Below are positions 28,199 to 36,751 of a DNA stretch of 64,000 nucleotides, piece by piece. The position numbers were made by a program, and so were the translations under genes. Positions within the stretch are counted from its first letter, which is position 1. Every line of letters begins with the position of its first letter. Source of the stretch: Chryseobacterium viscerum (GTDB taxonomy: Bacteria > Bacteroidota > Bacteroidia > Flavobacteriales > Weeksellaceae). The notes beneath the pieces are model-generated. The model had not been told where the DNA came from. It saw only the letters and a program-made list of their open reading frames with translations, and searched no databases. The stretch spans positions 62,001 to 126,000 of the forward strand of contig NZ_PPEG02000009.1 in the NCBI RefSeq assembly GCF_002899945.2, read 5' to 3'.

Positions 28199-29866
28199 AT
28201 GAAAAAACTATTATTAATTATTTTCGCAATATTTTTATCTGTTGTTAAGGCTCAGGATAAAAAATATCTTCTGTTTCATAATGGCTATCGCGAGTTTTAT
28301 ATTTATACTTTTCAAAAAGAATTCACCTATAAAATCGAAAGATATCAACTGAATAATGAAATAGAACTTGTAGAAACAAGGACCGAAACGTTCAAAAATC
28401 AGGAAGAAGAGAATCTTTATTTGAAAGATGCTCAACTTATCAGTTCAGTCAAAACGGATGATATCAAAGAATTTGATCAGTTTAGAAATAAGCCGTTCAA
28501 AGTTATTGACAAAAGGGAAAAAACATCATACTCTTATTGTTTCTATGGCTCATTATTATTAACAGATAATGTGCAGAGGCAGATCACATATTCTGGCCAT
28601 ATTACTCAATTGTTATACCAGGAAAACTATGGTTACAAACTAGAAGAGGATGCAAGTAAATATAGTTTAAAATATGCTTTTCAAAAAGTTGAAGGGATTA
28701 ACTTTTTTATTGTAGATGCCAATATTTATCTTTTTAGAGCGAAAGATCTGCTCAAAAATATGTTTAGAAACAGCGATGTACTATTTATTGATAAAAAGTT
28801 TGCTACTCTTTTCAATGCTCAGATTTTGAAAATTACTAAAAAAACTATTGGAGATAAAATAGTATACGGTGTAAATGATGATCAGGATGGGGCTGTTCTC
28901 ATGTCTTCATTTGAGAAAATTATGATTTGTGCTGATGCTATATTGGCAAAGGAGAATGGTCTGTGGTATTTTTATGATTTCTATGGAAATAAGCTTATAG
29001 AAAAAGGATATCGGAAAATTTTGCCTACCCGATTTAACCCTAATTTTGTAAGGCATAGACCTACCTATGATGGACTGCTTATGTATGTTGTACTGGACGG
29101 GAATGAAATAAAAACAGTAGATGAGATTTATAAAAAAAGTAAAACATCAAAATTTATAAATAATTTAAGAGATTTTGCTGTCTGTGGTGCAAGAATGGGC
29201 ATGTCCAGATCGGAATATGTAAATTTTGAATTCAACGAAAAGGAATTTACTTTAAATAATAAAGTCTTTTATTATGGAGTTTCATCATTTCATCCTCCTC
29301 TTGCAAGTAATGAAATACGGATGGAAAATAAATACTCTTTCTTAAATCCCTTTGAAGGTGTTTCATCTATTAATAAAGATGATGAGAACGTTTTGTTTCA
29401 GAAATCTACTGCTTCAAAACCTATGACTGTGGTTTTAAAAAGGAAAACAAAAGAAAATAGATTTATTCCTTTTTTTCTGGTGGTTTCAGAAGAAAGTAAG
29501 GAACTTCCTTTCTATCATGTGGATTATTTAGGTTTAACATCACAACAGAATAATTCTAACAGAAATTCTTATGATTCTTATGATGATATTTTAGATCTCA
29601 AAGCCGATTTGCCAATGCTGAGTCTTGGAGGCACCTATTATTCAAGCCGCGATTTTTCGAATAGTAATATTTCTTTAGACCGGTATTATAAACTGAAAAG
29701 AGAGGGTAAATTAGGACTGTATTCACCAAGGTCTGCTTTTATCAATGATGTGGAGATTAAGTATAAAAAACTGGATGACCTTACAATGCGTTTTTCCCGT
29801 TTTGAAGATGAAAATGGAAAAGTAGGATGGCTAAGTGAAGATGGGGAAGAATTTTATGATTTATAA
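28199..29866 (+). CDS. Exported protein of unknown function with WG-repeat-like segments
   Basis: 555 residues with a signal peptide (MKKLLLIIFAIFLSVVKA before Q). Two stretches look like KWG/WG repeats: ENGLWYFYDFYGNKLIEKGY in the middle and NGKVGWLSEDGEEFYD at the C-terminus. The rest is rich in Tyr, Phe, Lys and Asp with no motif I recognise. A periplasmic or outer-membrane location is inferred. It stands alone, divergent from rocD, and ends at a strong bidirectional terminator before accC. Confidence 0.8.
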   Translation: MKKLLLIIFAIFLSVVKAQDKKYLLFHNGYREFYIYTFQKEFTYKIERYQLNNEIELVETRTETFKNQEEENLYLKDAQLISSVKTDDIKEFDQFRNKPFKVIDKREKTSYSYCFYGSLLLTDNVQRQITYSGHITQLLYQENYGYKLEEDASKYSLKYAFQKVEGINFFIVDANIYLFRAKDLLKNMFRNSDVLFIDKKFATLFNAQILKITKKTIGDKIVYGVNDDQDGAVLMSSFEKIMICADAILAKENGLWYFYDFYGNKLIEKGYRKILPTRFNPNFVRHRPTYDGLLMYVVLDGNEIKTVDEIYKKSKTSKFINNLRDFAVCGARMGMSRSEYVNFEFNEKEFTLNNKVFYYGVSSFHPPLASNEIRMENKYSFLNPFEGVSSINKDDENVLFQKSTASKPMTVVLKRKTKENRFIPFFLVVSEESKELPFYHVDYLGLTSQQNNSNRNSYDSYDDILDLKADLPMLSLGGTYYSSRDFSNSNISLDRYYKLKREGKLGLYSPRSAFINDVEIKYKKLDDLTMRFSRFEDENGKVGWLSEDGEEFYDL

Positions 29867-29899
29867 AAAAACAGACAGTTCATTGAACTGTCTGTTTTT
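29866..29899. terminator. Bidirectional terminator
   Basis: 12-bp arms (ACAGACAGTTCA) flanked by A5 and T5 tracts between the gene at 28199 and accC, which converge. Confidence 0.9.
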
Positions 29900-29916
29900 A
29901 TATGGTAATAATAATC

Positions 29917-31272
29917 TTAGTGATTATCATATTTCTTATCCATTACAAAGTCCTCCATGAATTTTGTAGTATAGTTTCCTGCAAGATAATCTTCGTTATC
30001 CATCAGTTGTCTGTGGAAAGGAATAGTTGTTTTTACTCCTTCAATATAGAACTCCTCAAGGGCACGTCTCATTTTAGCAATAGCTTCCTCACGGGTCTGA
30101 GCCGTAGTGATAAGCTTAGCAATCATTGAGTCATAATTAGAAGGAATGCTGTATCCGGAGTATACGTGAGTATCTACTCTGATTCCGTGTCCACCAGGAA
30201 TGTTTAATCCTGTGATTTTTCCTGGAGACGGTCTGAAGTCTGCGTAAGGATCTTCTGCGTTGATTCTACATTCGATTGAATGTAATTTAGGATAATAGTT
30301 GATTCCTGAAATAGGAGTTCCTGCTGCAAGAAGAATTTGTTCTCTGATAAGGTCATAATCAATTACCTGCTCAGTAATAGGGTGCTCTACCTGGATTCTT
30401 GTATTCATTTCCATGAAATAGAAATTTCTGTGCTTGTCTACAAGGAATTCGATAGTTCCTACACCTTCGTATCCAATAAATTCAGCAGCTTTTACAGCAG
30501 CGTCACCCATTTTCTCACGAAGTTCGTCTGTCATGAAAGGAGAAGGAGTTTCCTCAGTCAGTTTCTGATTTCTTCTTTGTACAGAACAATCTCTTTCAGA
30601 AAGGTGACATGCTTTACCGAATTGGTCACCAGCAACCTGAATTTCGATGTGTCTAGGCTCTTCAATCAGTTTTTCCATATACATACCTCCGTTTCCAAAG
30701 GCTGCTATAGCTTCCTGAATTGCAGATTCCCAGTGATCTTTAAGGTCTTCAGCTTTCCAAACGGCTCTCATCCCTTTTCCACCACCACCAGCAGTAGCCT
30801 TGATCATTACCGGGTATCCGGTTTCTTCAGCCACTTTTACAGCGTGTTCGTAAGATTCGATCAATCCGTCAGAACCTGGTACACATGGTACACCAGCTTC
30901 TTTCATGGTCGCTTTGGCGTTAGCTTTGTCTCCCATTTTCTCAATTTGTTCAGGAGAAGCACCAATAAACTTGATCCCGTTCTTCTGACAGATTCTTGAG
31001 AAGTTAGCATTTTCAGATAAAAATCCGTAACCTGGGTGGATAGCGTCGGCATTGGTTATTTCCGCAGCCGCAATAATGTTAGAGATTTTAAGATAAGAGT
31101 CTTTACTCATTGCAGGGCCAATACATACCGCTTCATCAGCAAATCTTACGTGAAGACTGTCTTTGTCAGCAGTAGAATATACAGCAACGGTTTTGATCCC
31201 CATTTCTTTACAAGTACGTAAAATACGCATTGCAATTTCGCCACGATTGGCTATTAATATTTTTTTGAACAT
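29917..31272 (-). CDS. accC: Acetyl-CoA carboxylase, biotin carboxylase subunit
   Basis: Carboxylates the biotin on AccB using ATP and bicarbonate. The 451-residue protein opens with KILIANRGEIAMRI, has the ATP-grasp glycine loop GGGGKGM at 162-168, and the catalytic stretch FMEMNTRIQVEHPITE. Length is usual. It follows accB on the same strand after a 99-bp spacer made of short tandem repeats (31280-31365). accA lies about 15 kb away; accD is outside the window. Confidence 0.97.
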   Translation of the reverse strand: MFKKILIANRGEIAMRILRTCKEMGIKTVAVYSTADKDSLHVRFADEAVCIGPAMSKDSYLKISNIIAAAEITNADAIHPGYGFLSENANFSRICQKNGIKFIGASPEQIEKMGDKANAKATMKEAGVPCVPGSDGLIESYEHAVKVAEETGYPVMIKATAGGGGKGMRAVWKAEDLKDHWESAIQEAIAAFGNGGMYMEKLIEEPRHIEIQVAGDQFGKACHLSERDCSVQRRNQKLTEETPSPFMTDELREKMGDAAVKAAEFIGYEGVGTIEFLVDKHRNFYFMEMNTRIQVEHPITEQVIDYDLIREQILLAAGTPISGINYYPKLHSIECRINAEDPYADFRPSPGKITGLNIPGGHGIRVDTHVYSGYSIPSNYDSMIAKLITTAQTREEAIAKMRRALEEFYIEGVKTTIPFHRQLMDNEDYLAGNYTTKFMEDFVMDKKYDNH

Positions 31273-31279
31273 CTTCTTA

Positions 31280-31365
31280 AATTTGAAAATTAGATAATTT
31301 GAAAATTAGATTAATGTTATTTGAATGTAGAATTTTAGTCTAACATCTAATGTCTAACATCTAAC
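31280..31365. repeat. Two short tandem duplications in the accB-accC spacer
   Basis: A 16-nt unit AATTTGAAAATTAGAT occurs twice without gap (31280-31295, 31296-31311). A 14-nt unit GTCTAACATCTAAT is repeated with one change (31338-31351, 31352-31365). A similar TCTAACAT...AACATCTA motif precedes leuS near 58005. Confidence 0.85.
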
Positions 31366-31371
31366 TTCTAA

Positions 31372-31854
31372 TTAAGATGGATCTACTAAGAATAATGGTT
31401 GGTCATACTCTACAGGAGTCGTATCGTCAACTAAAATTTTAACGATTTTTCCACTGATTTCTGATTCAATCTGGTTGAATAGTTTCATTGCTTCAATAAC
31501 GCAAACTACTTTACCTACAGAAACTTCGTCACCTACATTTACAAATACATCTTTATCAGGAGATGGTTTTCTATAGAAAGTACCGATCATTGGAGACTTG
31601 ATTGTAATATATTTGCTGTCATCAGATGCAGCTTCAGCTTTCTCAGCAGGAGCAGCAGCCGGAGTTGCAACAGGTGCCGGAGCAGCTACCGCTTGCGGAG
31701 CAGTGTGGTATACTGCAGGTTGTGCATAAACAGCATCGCTTCCAGCTAATGGAGTTTTAATAGTGATTTCGAAATCTTTAGTCTTGTACTTTACTTCTGA
31801 AACTTCAGCTTTAGATACAAACTTAATAAGATTTTGTATGTCTTTAATGTCCAT
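31372..31854 (-). CDS. accB: Acetyl-CoA carboxylase biotin carboxyl carrier protein
   Basis: Carries biotin between the carboxylase and the transferase. 160 residues from the ATG at 31854 (MDIKDIQNLIKFV). A longer in-frame ATG at 31920 is rejected because it would span the -7 box at 31878-31885. A helical N-terminus leads to an Ala/Pro-rich linker (about 55-75) and a C-terminal biotinyl domain with EAMKL, biotin site K124. It is followed by accC and preceded by rpmF, with a terminator between rpmF and accB. Confidence 0.96.
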   Translation of the reverse strand: MDIKDIQNLIKFVSKAEVSEVKYKTKDFEITIKTPLAGSDAVYAQPAVYHTAPQAVAAPAPVATPAAAPAEKAEAASDDSKYITIKSPMIGTFYRKPSPDKDVFVNVGDEVSVGKVVCVIEAMKLFNQIESEISGKIVKILVDDTTPVEYDQPLFLVDPS

Positions 31855-31877
31855 AAATTTGATATTTGATTTTGGGT

Positions 31878-31885
31878 CAAAGATA
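31878..31885 (-). promoter_or_regulatory. -7 box TATCTTTG of accB
   Basis: An exact TAnnTTTG match 23 nt upstream of the chosen accB start. It lies inside the longer possible reading frame and so decides the start. Confidence 0.55.
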
Positions 31886-31910
31886 CCAAAAAAACGTAAA
31901 AAACAACAAA

Positions 31911-31943
31911 AAACCGCCAAATTTTATCAAAATTGGGCGGTTT
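31911..31943. terminator. Terminator between rpmF and accB
   Basis: Outer arms AAACCGCC/GGCGGTTT with an A/T-rich inner stem, flanked by A and T tracts. It is placed to end the DUF177-rpmF transcript on the minus strand. Confidence 0.75.
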
Positions 31944-31981
31944 TTGTATTAAAATGAGGCTTTTTCAATGAAAAGCGACTC

Positions 31982-32185
31982 TTAGTTTTCTTCAGTAGCA
32001 GCTACTTCTTTTTCCAATACTACTTTACCTCTGTAGTAAAGTTTTCCTTCATGCCAGTGAGCTCTGTGGTATAGGTGAAGCTCTCCTGTTGTTGCATCTT
32101 TAGCTAATTGAGGAACTACAGCTTTGTAGTGAGTTCTTCTCTTATCTCTTCTTGTGGACGATTGTCTTCTCTTTGGATGTGCCAT
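31982..32185 (-). CDS. rpmF: 50S ribosomal protein L32
   Basis: A component of the large ribosomal subunit. 67 residues starting MAHPKRRQSSTRRDKRRTHY, the conserved basic N-terminus of L32. It lacks the zinc-binding CxxC...CxxC pairs found in some L32 proteins, having HLYHRAHWHEGKLYY instead, which is normal for many Bacteroidota. It follows the DUF177 gene, the usual pairing. Confidence 0.97.
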   Translation of the reverse strand: MAHPKRRQSSTRRDKRRTHYKAVVPQLAKDATTGELHLYHRAHWHEGKLYYRGKVVLEKEVAATEEN

Positions 32186-32252
32186 TTTCTAATAACTTTT
32201 TTAATTGATGAGCGATGAGATTCATCATCTCATCATATTTAAATTATTCTAT

Positions 32253-32783
32253 TTAATTATTGTCTTTTAATTTTCTTAAAGCATCCCATCTAGGATCACT
32301 TTCATGTTCTTCTTCTTCAATTTCCTCAATTTCTTTGGGACTGAACTGGTTAAGAATATTAAGATCTTCGTCACTTATATTCGGTGAAACCTTCTTCATG
32401 GGAATAGATAGCATTACATTTTCATAGATCAAATGCGCTATGTTGAATGCATGATCGCTGGTAGGAATCGTAATGACCTCTTCATTGCTGTCATCATATT
32501 CTTCCCCGAAATTCACCAAAATTTTGATTTCATTCTCAATAGGATAGTCAAAATTTTCATTTGTAATATCACAAACCAACTCGACCAATCCTTTTATTTT
32601 AATTTCAAATTCTAAAAAAGTAGTGTGTTTATCAAGTAATACATCTACTTTTATTCTAGGATTTGTAAATTCCTGCTCAGTATCAAATAATTGAAAGAAC
32701 GTTTTATCTATCTCAAACTTGAACTCGTGTTTTCCGTTTTTAAGCCCGGAAAAGCTTACGTCATAGTTTCTTAACTTGTCCAT
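32253..32783 (-). CDS. YceD/DUF177 family protein
   Basis: 176 residues from the ATG at 32783 (MDKLRNYDVSFSGLKNG). An ATG at 32798 in the same frame is excluded because the -7 box at 32796-32803 overlaps it. The DUF177 pattern is visible: a beta-rich N-terminal half with LVCDITNENFDYPIE, then acidic segments and the ending DPRWDALRKLKDNN. In plants and some bacteria DUF177 proteins help 23S rRNA maturation, which fits its constant pairing with rpmF; a ribosome-assembly role here is an inference. Confidence 0.9.
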   Translation of the reverse strand: MDKLRNYDVSFSGLKNGKHEFKFEIDKTFFQLFDTEQEFTNPRIKVDVLLDKHTTFLEFEIKIKGLVELVCDITNENFDYPIENEIKILVNFGEEYDDSNEEVITIPTSDHAFNIAHLIYENVMLSIPMKKVSPNISDEDLNILNQFSPKEIEEIEEEEHESDPRWDALRKLKDNN

Positions 32784-32795
32784 AAAATGAGTGTG

Positions 32796-32803
32796 CAAAA
32801 ATA
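32796..32803 (-). promoter_or_regulatory. -7 box TATTTTTG of the DUF177-rpmF operon
   Basis: An exact TAnnTTTG match 12 nt upstream of the DUF177 start at 32783. It rules out the longer start. Confidence 0.5.
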
Positions 32804-32867
32804 TGCATTTTTTTTATAATAACAAATAAAATCTGAAACAAATTAATTTAAAACTTGTTTTAAAGAT

Positions 32868-33959
32868 TTATGCTTCAGTTTCATCCGGTAGATCTTCGTC
32901 TATTCCGTTGTCTGTAACCATTTTTCTAGGCTGAAGGCGCTCACTCATGAGTTCTCTGTACTCACTTCTGTTTTTAAAAATCTTAATAGCAGTGAAGATC
33001 GCTTCAGTAAAACTCTGTTCATCGGCAATATTTTTTCCCGCAATATCATACGCTACCCCGTGATCTGGAGATGTTCTGATAAACGGAAGCCCGGCTGTAT
33101 AATTTACACCTTCCTCATAAGCAAGTGTTTTGAAAGGAGCTAATCCCTGATCATGATACATCGCTAAAACAGCATCGAAGCTTTTATATTTATTCGGTTG
33201 GAAGAAGCTGTCTGCAGGAAAAGGTCCGAATGCCAATATGCCATTGTCAGAAAGTTCTTTGATGGCAGGGCTGATGATTTCAATTTCTTCATTTCCGATA
33301 ACACCGCCGTCTCCTGCGTGAGGATTTAATCCAAGAACTGCAATTTTAGGCTTTTGAACACAGAAATCTTCTATAAGCGTTTGGTTTAAAACCCTGATCT
33401 GCTTTTTTATTTTTTCCTTGGAAATATTTTCAGTGATCTGGGCAATTGGAATATGATGCGTGGATACGGCTACTTTAAGGTCTTCAGTTACCAGGAACAT
33501 TAATCCCTTTTTGCCGAATTTTTCTTCAAAATACCCTGTATGTCCTGTATGTTTAAAACCCATTTTTACCATCTCATCCTTATTGATGGGAGCGGTTACT
33601 AAAACATCAATGTCTCCTTTCATCAAAGCTTCTGTAGCGGCCTCCAAAGAATCAATAGCCATTTTCGTGGATTCTTCTGTTGGAACTCCTAATTCTACAT
33701 TAACGTTTTCCTTAGTAAGGTTTACCATATTAAGTTTTGCTGGCTGAGCCTGCGAAGCTTCGTTGACATAGTTGAAATTAAGATTCAGCTTAAAGATGTT
33801 TTTCTGATAAGTGAATAATTTTCCCGAGCCAAAAATTACAGGAGTGAAAAAATCTGTAATGGTTTTGTCATTCAGAGACTTCATAATGATCTCCGGGCCG
33901 ATGCCGTTGAAATCACCGATTGAAATTCCTACTCGTACTTTATGGTTTTTTGGGCTCAT
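32868..33959 (-). CDS. pdxA: 4-hydroxythreonine-4-phosphate dehydrogenase
   Basis: An NAD-dependent, metal-using enzyme of pyridoxal phosphate synthesis. 363 residues with the family marks GISIGDFNGIGPEII, the metal/substrate His region FKHTGHTGYF, LNPHAGDGGVIGNEE and AMYHDQGLAPFK. The C-terminus is slightly extended and acidic. It is divergent from ribE; their -7 boxes face each other within 49 bp. Confidence 0.96.
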   Translation of the reverse strand: MSPKNHKVRVGISIGDFNGIGPEIIMKSLNDKTITDFFTPVIFGSGKLFTYQKNIFKLNLNFNYVNEASQAQPAKLNMVNLTKENVNVELGVPTEESTKMAIDSLEAATEALMKGDIDVLVTAPINKDEMVKMGFKHTGHTGYFEEKFGKKGLMFLVTEDLKVAVSTHHIPIAQITENISKEKIKKQIRVLNQTLIEDFCVQKPKIAVLGLNPHAGDGGVIGNEEIEIISPAIKELSDNGILAFGPFPADSFFQPNKYKSFDAVLAMYHDQGLAPFKTLAYEEGVNYTAGLPFIRTSPDHGVAYDIAGKNIADEQSFTEAIFTAIKIFKNRSEYRELMSERLQPRKMVTDNGIDEDLPDETEA

Positions 33960-33965
33960 TTTGAT

Positions 33966-33995
33966 TATCTTTGAAGATTATAATTTACAAATTTA
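33966..33995. promoter_or_regulatory. Divergent, mutually overlapping promoters of pdxA and ribE
   Basis: The ribE -7 box TATCTTTG is on the plus strand at 33966-33973. The pdxA -7 box TAAATTTG is on the minus strand at 33988-33995. Each start site would lie between the two boxes and each -33 region inside the other gene's start, so polymerases could exclude each other. Confidence 0.5.
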
Positions 33996-34007
33996 GCAAA
34001 AAATAAT

Positions 34008-34592
34008 ATGTTCACAGGAATTATTGAAGCAGTTGGTGTTATTGATAAGATTGAAGAAAAAGGAAGCAATATAGATTTTACCCTTACATGCCCTTTTACA
34101 AACGAATTAAAAATTGATCAGAGCCTTGCGCATAACGGTTGTTGTCTTACGGTTGTAGAGATAAAAGACAATCAATATGTAGTAACAGCCATCAATGAAA
34201 CATTAGAAAAGACAAATCTTGGAAAATGGGAATTGGGAACTGTTGTGAATCTGGAGCGTTGCATGAAGATGGATGGAAGACTGGATGGGCATATTGTTCA
34301 GGGACATGTTGATAAAACCGGTGAGGTTGTTGGTATTGAAAATAAAGACGGAAGCTATTTCATTACGATGAAGTATGAGAATGACGGCAGCTTTGTAACG
34401 GTGCCTCAGGGATCCATCACGGTAAACGGAATCAGCCTTACAGTTGCTAAAAGTGAAGATGCTCAGTTTTCTGTAGCCATTATTCCTTATACTTGGGAAT
34501 TTACCAATATGAAAAACTTGAAAATTGGTGATAAAGTTAACCTGGAATTTGATATTATTGGTAAGTATATTGCTAGGTTAATTAAAAAGTAG
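34008..34592 (+). CDS. ribE: Riboflavin synthase
   Basis: Joins two lumazine molecules to make riboflavin. 194 residues in two lumazine-binding repeats: MFTGIIEAVG with HNGCCLTVVE in the first, and MDGRLDGHIVQGHVD with NGISLTVA in the second. Length is usual for the alpha-type synthase. The histidine-kinase gene begins 1 nt after its stop. Confidence 0.96.
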   Translation: MFTGIIEAVGVIDKIEEKGSNIDFTLTCPFTNELKIDQSLAHNGCCLTVVEIKDNQYVVTAINETLEKTNLGKWELGTVVNLERCMKMDGRLDGHIVQGHVDKTGEVVGIENKDGSYFITMKYENDGSFVTVPQGSITVNGISLTVAKSEDAQFSVAIIPYTWEFTNMKNLKIGDKVNLEFDIIGKYIARLIKK

Positions 34593-34593
34593 A

Positions 34594-36048
34594 ATGTCAA
34601 TTAATAAGTATAAAGGATATAGCTTAAGGAACCGGGTATTTTTCGGCTTCTTGCTGGTATGCTTTTTAAGTGTTGTCGCTACATCGCTCGTTCCTTACTT
34701 TGTGTTGAGGAATCACTCTCTGCAGCAGAGTAATATCGATATGCAGGATAAGACCAATGCTGTTATGCGGTATCTGGACTATGCGGTAAGCCAGACTCTT
34801 ATAGAAACAAAAGACCTTCCGAAAGTTTTAGGGAATAAAATCTTTGAAATAGCGGATATCAACCAGCATGACATTTTTATTTATGATCTGAAAGGTGACT
34901 ATCTGCTTTCCAATAAAGATGAAGCCCTAGTAGAGCAGAAAACGATTCCCATAGAGATCGTCAATAGAATGCTGTCTACCGATGCAAGGGTAGATATGGT
35001 GAATTATGATGCTTCTAAAGATGCTAAGCTAACCTCTTCATATCTCTTGTTGAAAAACAATGAGCTTGAGCCTATCGGAATTGTCTATATTCCTTTATAT
35101 CACAATGAATCTGCTTATTTGGAGGTTCTTCATCAATATGTAAAATACATTCTTTTAGTCGATATATTCCTTATCCTGTTTAGTGTATGGATCAGCTGGG
35201 TGACGTCCAACAGCCTTGCAAAAACAATTACGAAGTTCTCTGATATGATTACCCGTATTACATTATTTGAAAATGAAATGCGTCCTATCAGATATTATAA
35301 AAATGATGAGCTTAATGCTTTGGCTAGAGCGTACAACAGGATGATTCTTCAAATCCAGGATCAGAAGGAAAGGCTGCGTTTCAAAGCTTCAGAAGAAGCA
35401 TGGAGGGAAATGGCCAAACAGGTTGCTCATGAGGTGAAAAACCCATTGACTCCGATGAAACTTACGATTCAGAATTTCGAAAGAAAATTTGATCCGGAAG
35501 ATCCGAATATTAAAGAAAAAGTAAAGCAGATGAGCAAAACGATGGTAGATCAGATAGACCTGATTGCTACGGTAGCTTCAGCGTTCTCAGAATTTGCAAA
35601 ACTCCCTGAAAAAAATAATGAAGTGATCAATCTGAATACGGAGGTTGAAGATATTCTCCGCGTATTCAATGATGACAGTATTTTCATGCATGCCAACAAG
35701 ACCAATATTATGATCAATATGGATAGGATTTATCTTTCCAGGATTATAACCAATCTTGTGACCAATGCAAAACAGGCAGAAAGCGATCAGAGAAAACTCA
35801 TCATCAATGTAGATGTAGAACAGCATCAGAGAAGAGTTATTATTTCTGTTCAGGATAACGGAATAGGAATTCCCGATAATATGTACGAAAGAATCTTTGA
35901 ACCAAATTTTACTTCTAAAAACAGTGGAATGGGACTTGGATTATCGATGGTCAGAAAAATGATTGAAGATTATAAAGGGGAGATCTCTGTGAAATCTGAA
36001 GTAGGGAAGGGGTCCACATTCATCATTACACTGCCTACCAATTTATAG
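34594..36048 (+). CDS. Membrane sensor histidine kinase, NtrY-like
   Basis: 484 residues. Membrane segments at about 16-36 and 184-204 flank a periplasmic sensor region of about 150 residues, followed by a HAMP linker. The HisKA dimerisation box is VAHEVKNPLTPMK with phospho-acceptor H279. The ATPase domain has the N-box NLVTNAKQAE, G1 DNGIGIP and G2 GMGLGLSMV. No receiver domain and no response regulator gene is nearby, so its partner is elsewhere. It lies between ribE (1 nt gap) and trmN6 (1 nt overlap), probably as one operon. Signal unknown. Confidence 0.93.
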   Translation: MSINKYKGYSLRNRVFFGFLLVCFLSVVATSLVPYFVLRNHSLQQSNIDMQDKTNAVMRYLDYAVSQTLIETKDLPKVLGNKIFEIADINQHDIFIYDLKGDYLLSNKDEALVEQKTIPIEIVNRMLSTDARVDMVNYDASKDAKLTSSYLLLKNNELEPIGIVYIPLYHNESAYLEVLHQYVKYILLVDIFLILFSVWISWVTSNSLAKTITKFSDMITRITLFENEMRPIRYYKNDELNALARAYNRMILQIQDQKERLRFKASEEAWREMAKQVAHEVKNPLTPMKLTIQNFERKFDPEDPNIKEKVKQMSKTMVDQIDLIATVASAFSEFAKLPEKNNEVINLNTEVEDILRVFNDDSIFMHANKTNIMINMDRIYLSRIITNLVTNAKQAESDQRKLIINVDVEQHQRRVIISVQDNGIGIPDNMYERIFEPNFTSKNSGMGLGLSMVRKMIEDYKGEISVKSEVGKGSTFIITLPTNL

Positions 36049-36740
36049 TGAAGCCTTTTACATTTAAACAATTTGAAATTCAGCAGTCTAAAGACGTCTT
36101 CCGTGTGGGAACAGACGGTGTTCTGCTTGGAGCTTTGGCTGATGTTGAACATGCTTCCCGTATTTTGGAAGTAGGAACAGGAACAGGGCTAATCTCTTTA
36201 ATGCTGGCACAAAGAAATTTGAAGGCTGATTTTTTGGGACTTGATATTAATGAAGATGCTGCATTGCTTACAAAGCTCAATTTTGAAAATTCTCCATTTC
36301 ATACAAGACTGAAAAATAAACATCAGGATTTTAAAACTTTTGAATCTGAGGAGCAATTTGATCTGATTGTTTCTAATCCTCCTTATTTTGAAGAGTCAGG
36401 ATCAGAGAAAGATAAGATTGCACGCCAAACTGTAGAATTAAATTTCAGACAGTTAATATCCAAAGCGTCCGGGCTTCTGTCTGGGAGCGGGATTTTTTCG
36501 GTAATTATTCCTGTGGAAGCAGGAGAAGTTTTTATTTCAATTGGAAAAGAAAATCATCTGTTTCTGAACCAAAGAATACATATCAAAGGAATTGAAAATT
36601 CAAAAGCTAAAAGACTGATTCTGGAGTTCTCATCACAAGAAAAAGAGATCCGCGAATCTGACTTTATTATAGAAAAAAGTCCGAGACAATACTCGGACCA
36701 ATATCTTGAACTCACCAAAGAGTTTCATGTTTTTAAATAG
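36048..36740 (+). CDS. trmN6: tRNA1(Val) (adenine(37)-N6)-methyltransferase
   Basis: An SAM-dependent enzyme that methylates A37 of a valine tRNA. 230 residues from a GTG whose G is the last base of the kinase stop codon. Motifs are MKPFTFKQFEIQQ and RVGTDGVLLGA at the N-terminus, the SAM loop LEVGTGTGLISLMLAQ and the catalytic NPPY in LIVSNPPYFE. It converges with the FtsE-like gene. Confidence 0.92.
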   Translation: MKPFTFKQFEIQQSKDVFRVGTDGVLLGALADVEHASRILEVGTGTGLISLMLAQRNLKADFLGLDINEDAALLTKLNFENSPFHTRLKNKHQDFKTFESEEQFDLIVSNPPYFEESGSEKDKIARQTVELNFRQLISKASGLLSGSGIFSVIIPVEAGEVFISIGKENHLFLNQRIHIKGIENSKAKRLILEFSSQEKEIRESDFIIEKSPRQYSDQYLELTKEFHVFK

Positions 36741-36751
36741 AGGTTGAATTC

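Noticed and set aside
30337..30999. Long plus-strand frame opposite accC
   Set aside because: It runs antisense to a clear biotin carboxylase, shows no protein motif and is rich in Ser, Phe and Val as mirror frames of this gene would be.
31280..31365. Possible CRISPR-like repeats
   Set aside because: The copies are adjacent with no spacers and there are only two of each; no cas genes nearby.
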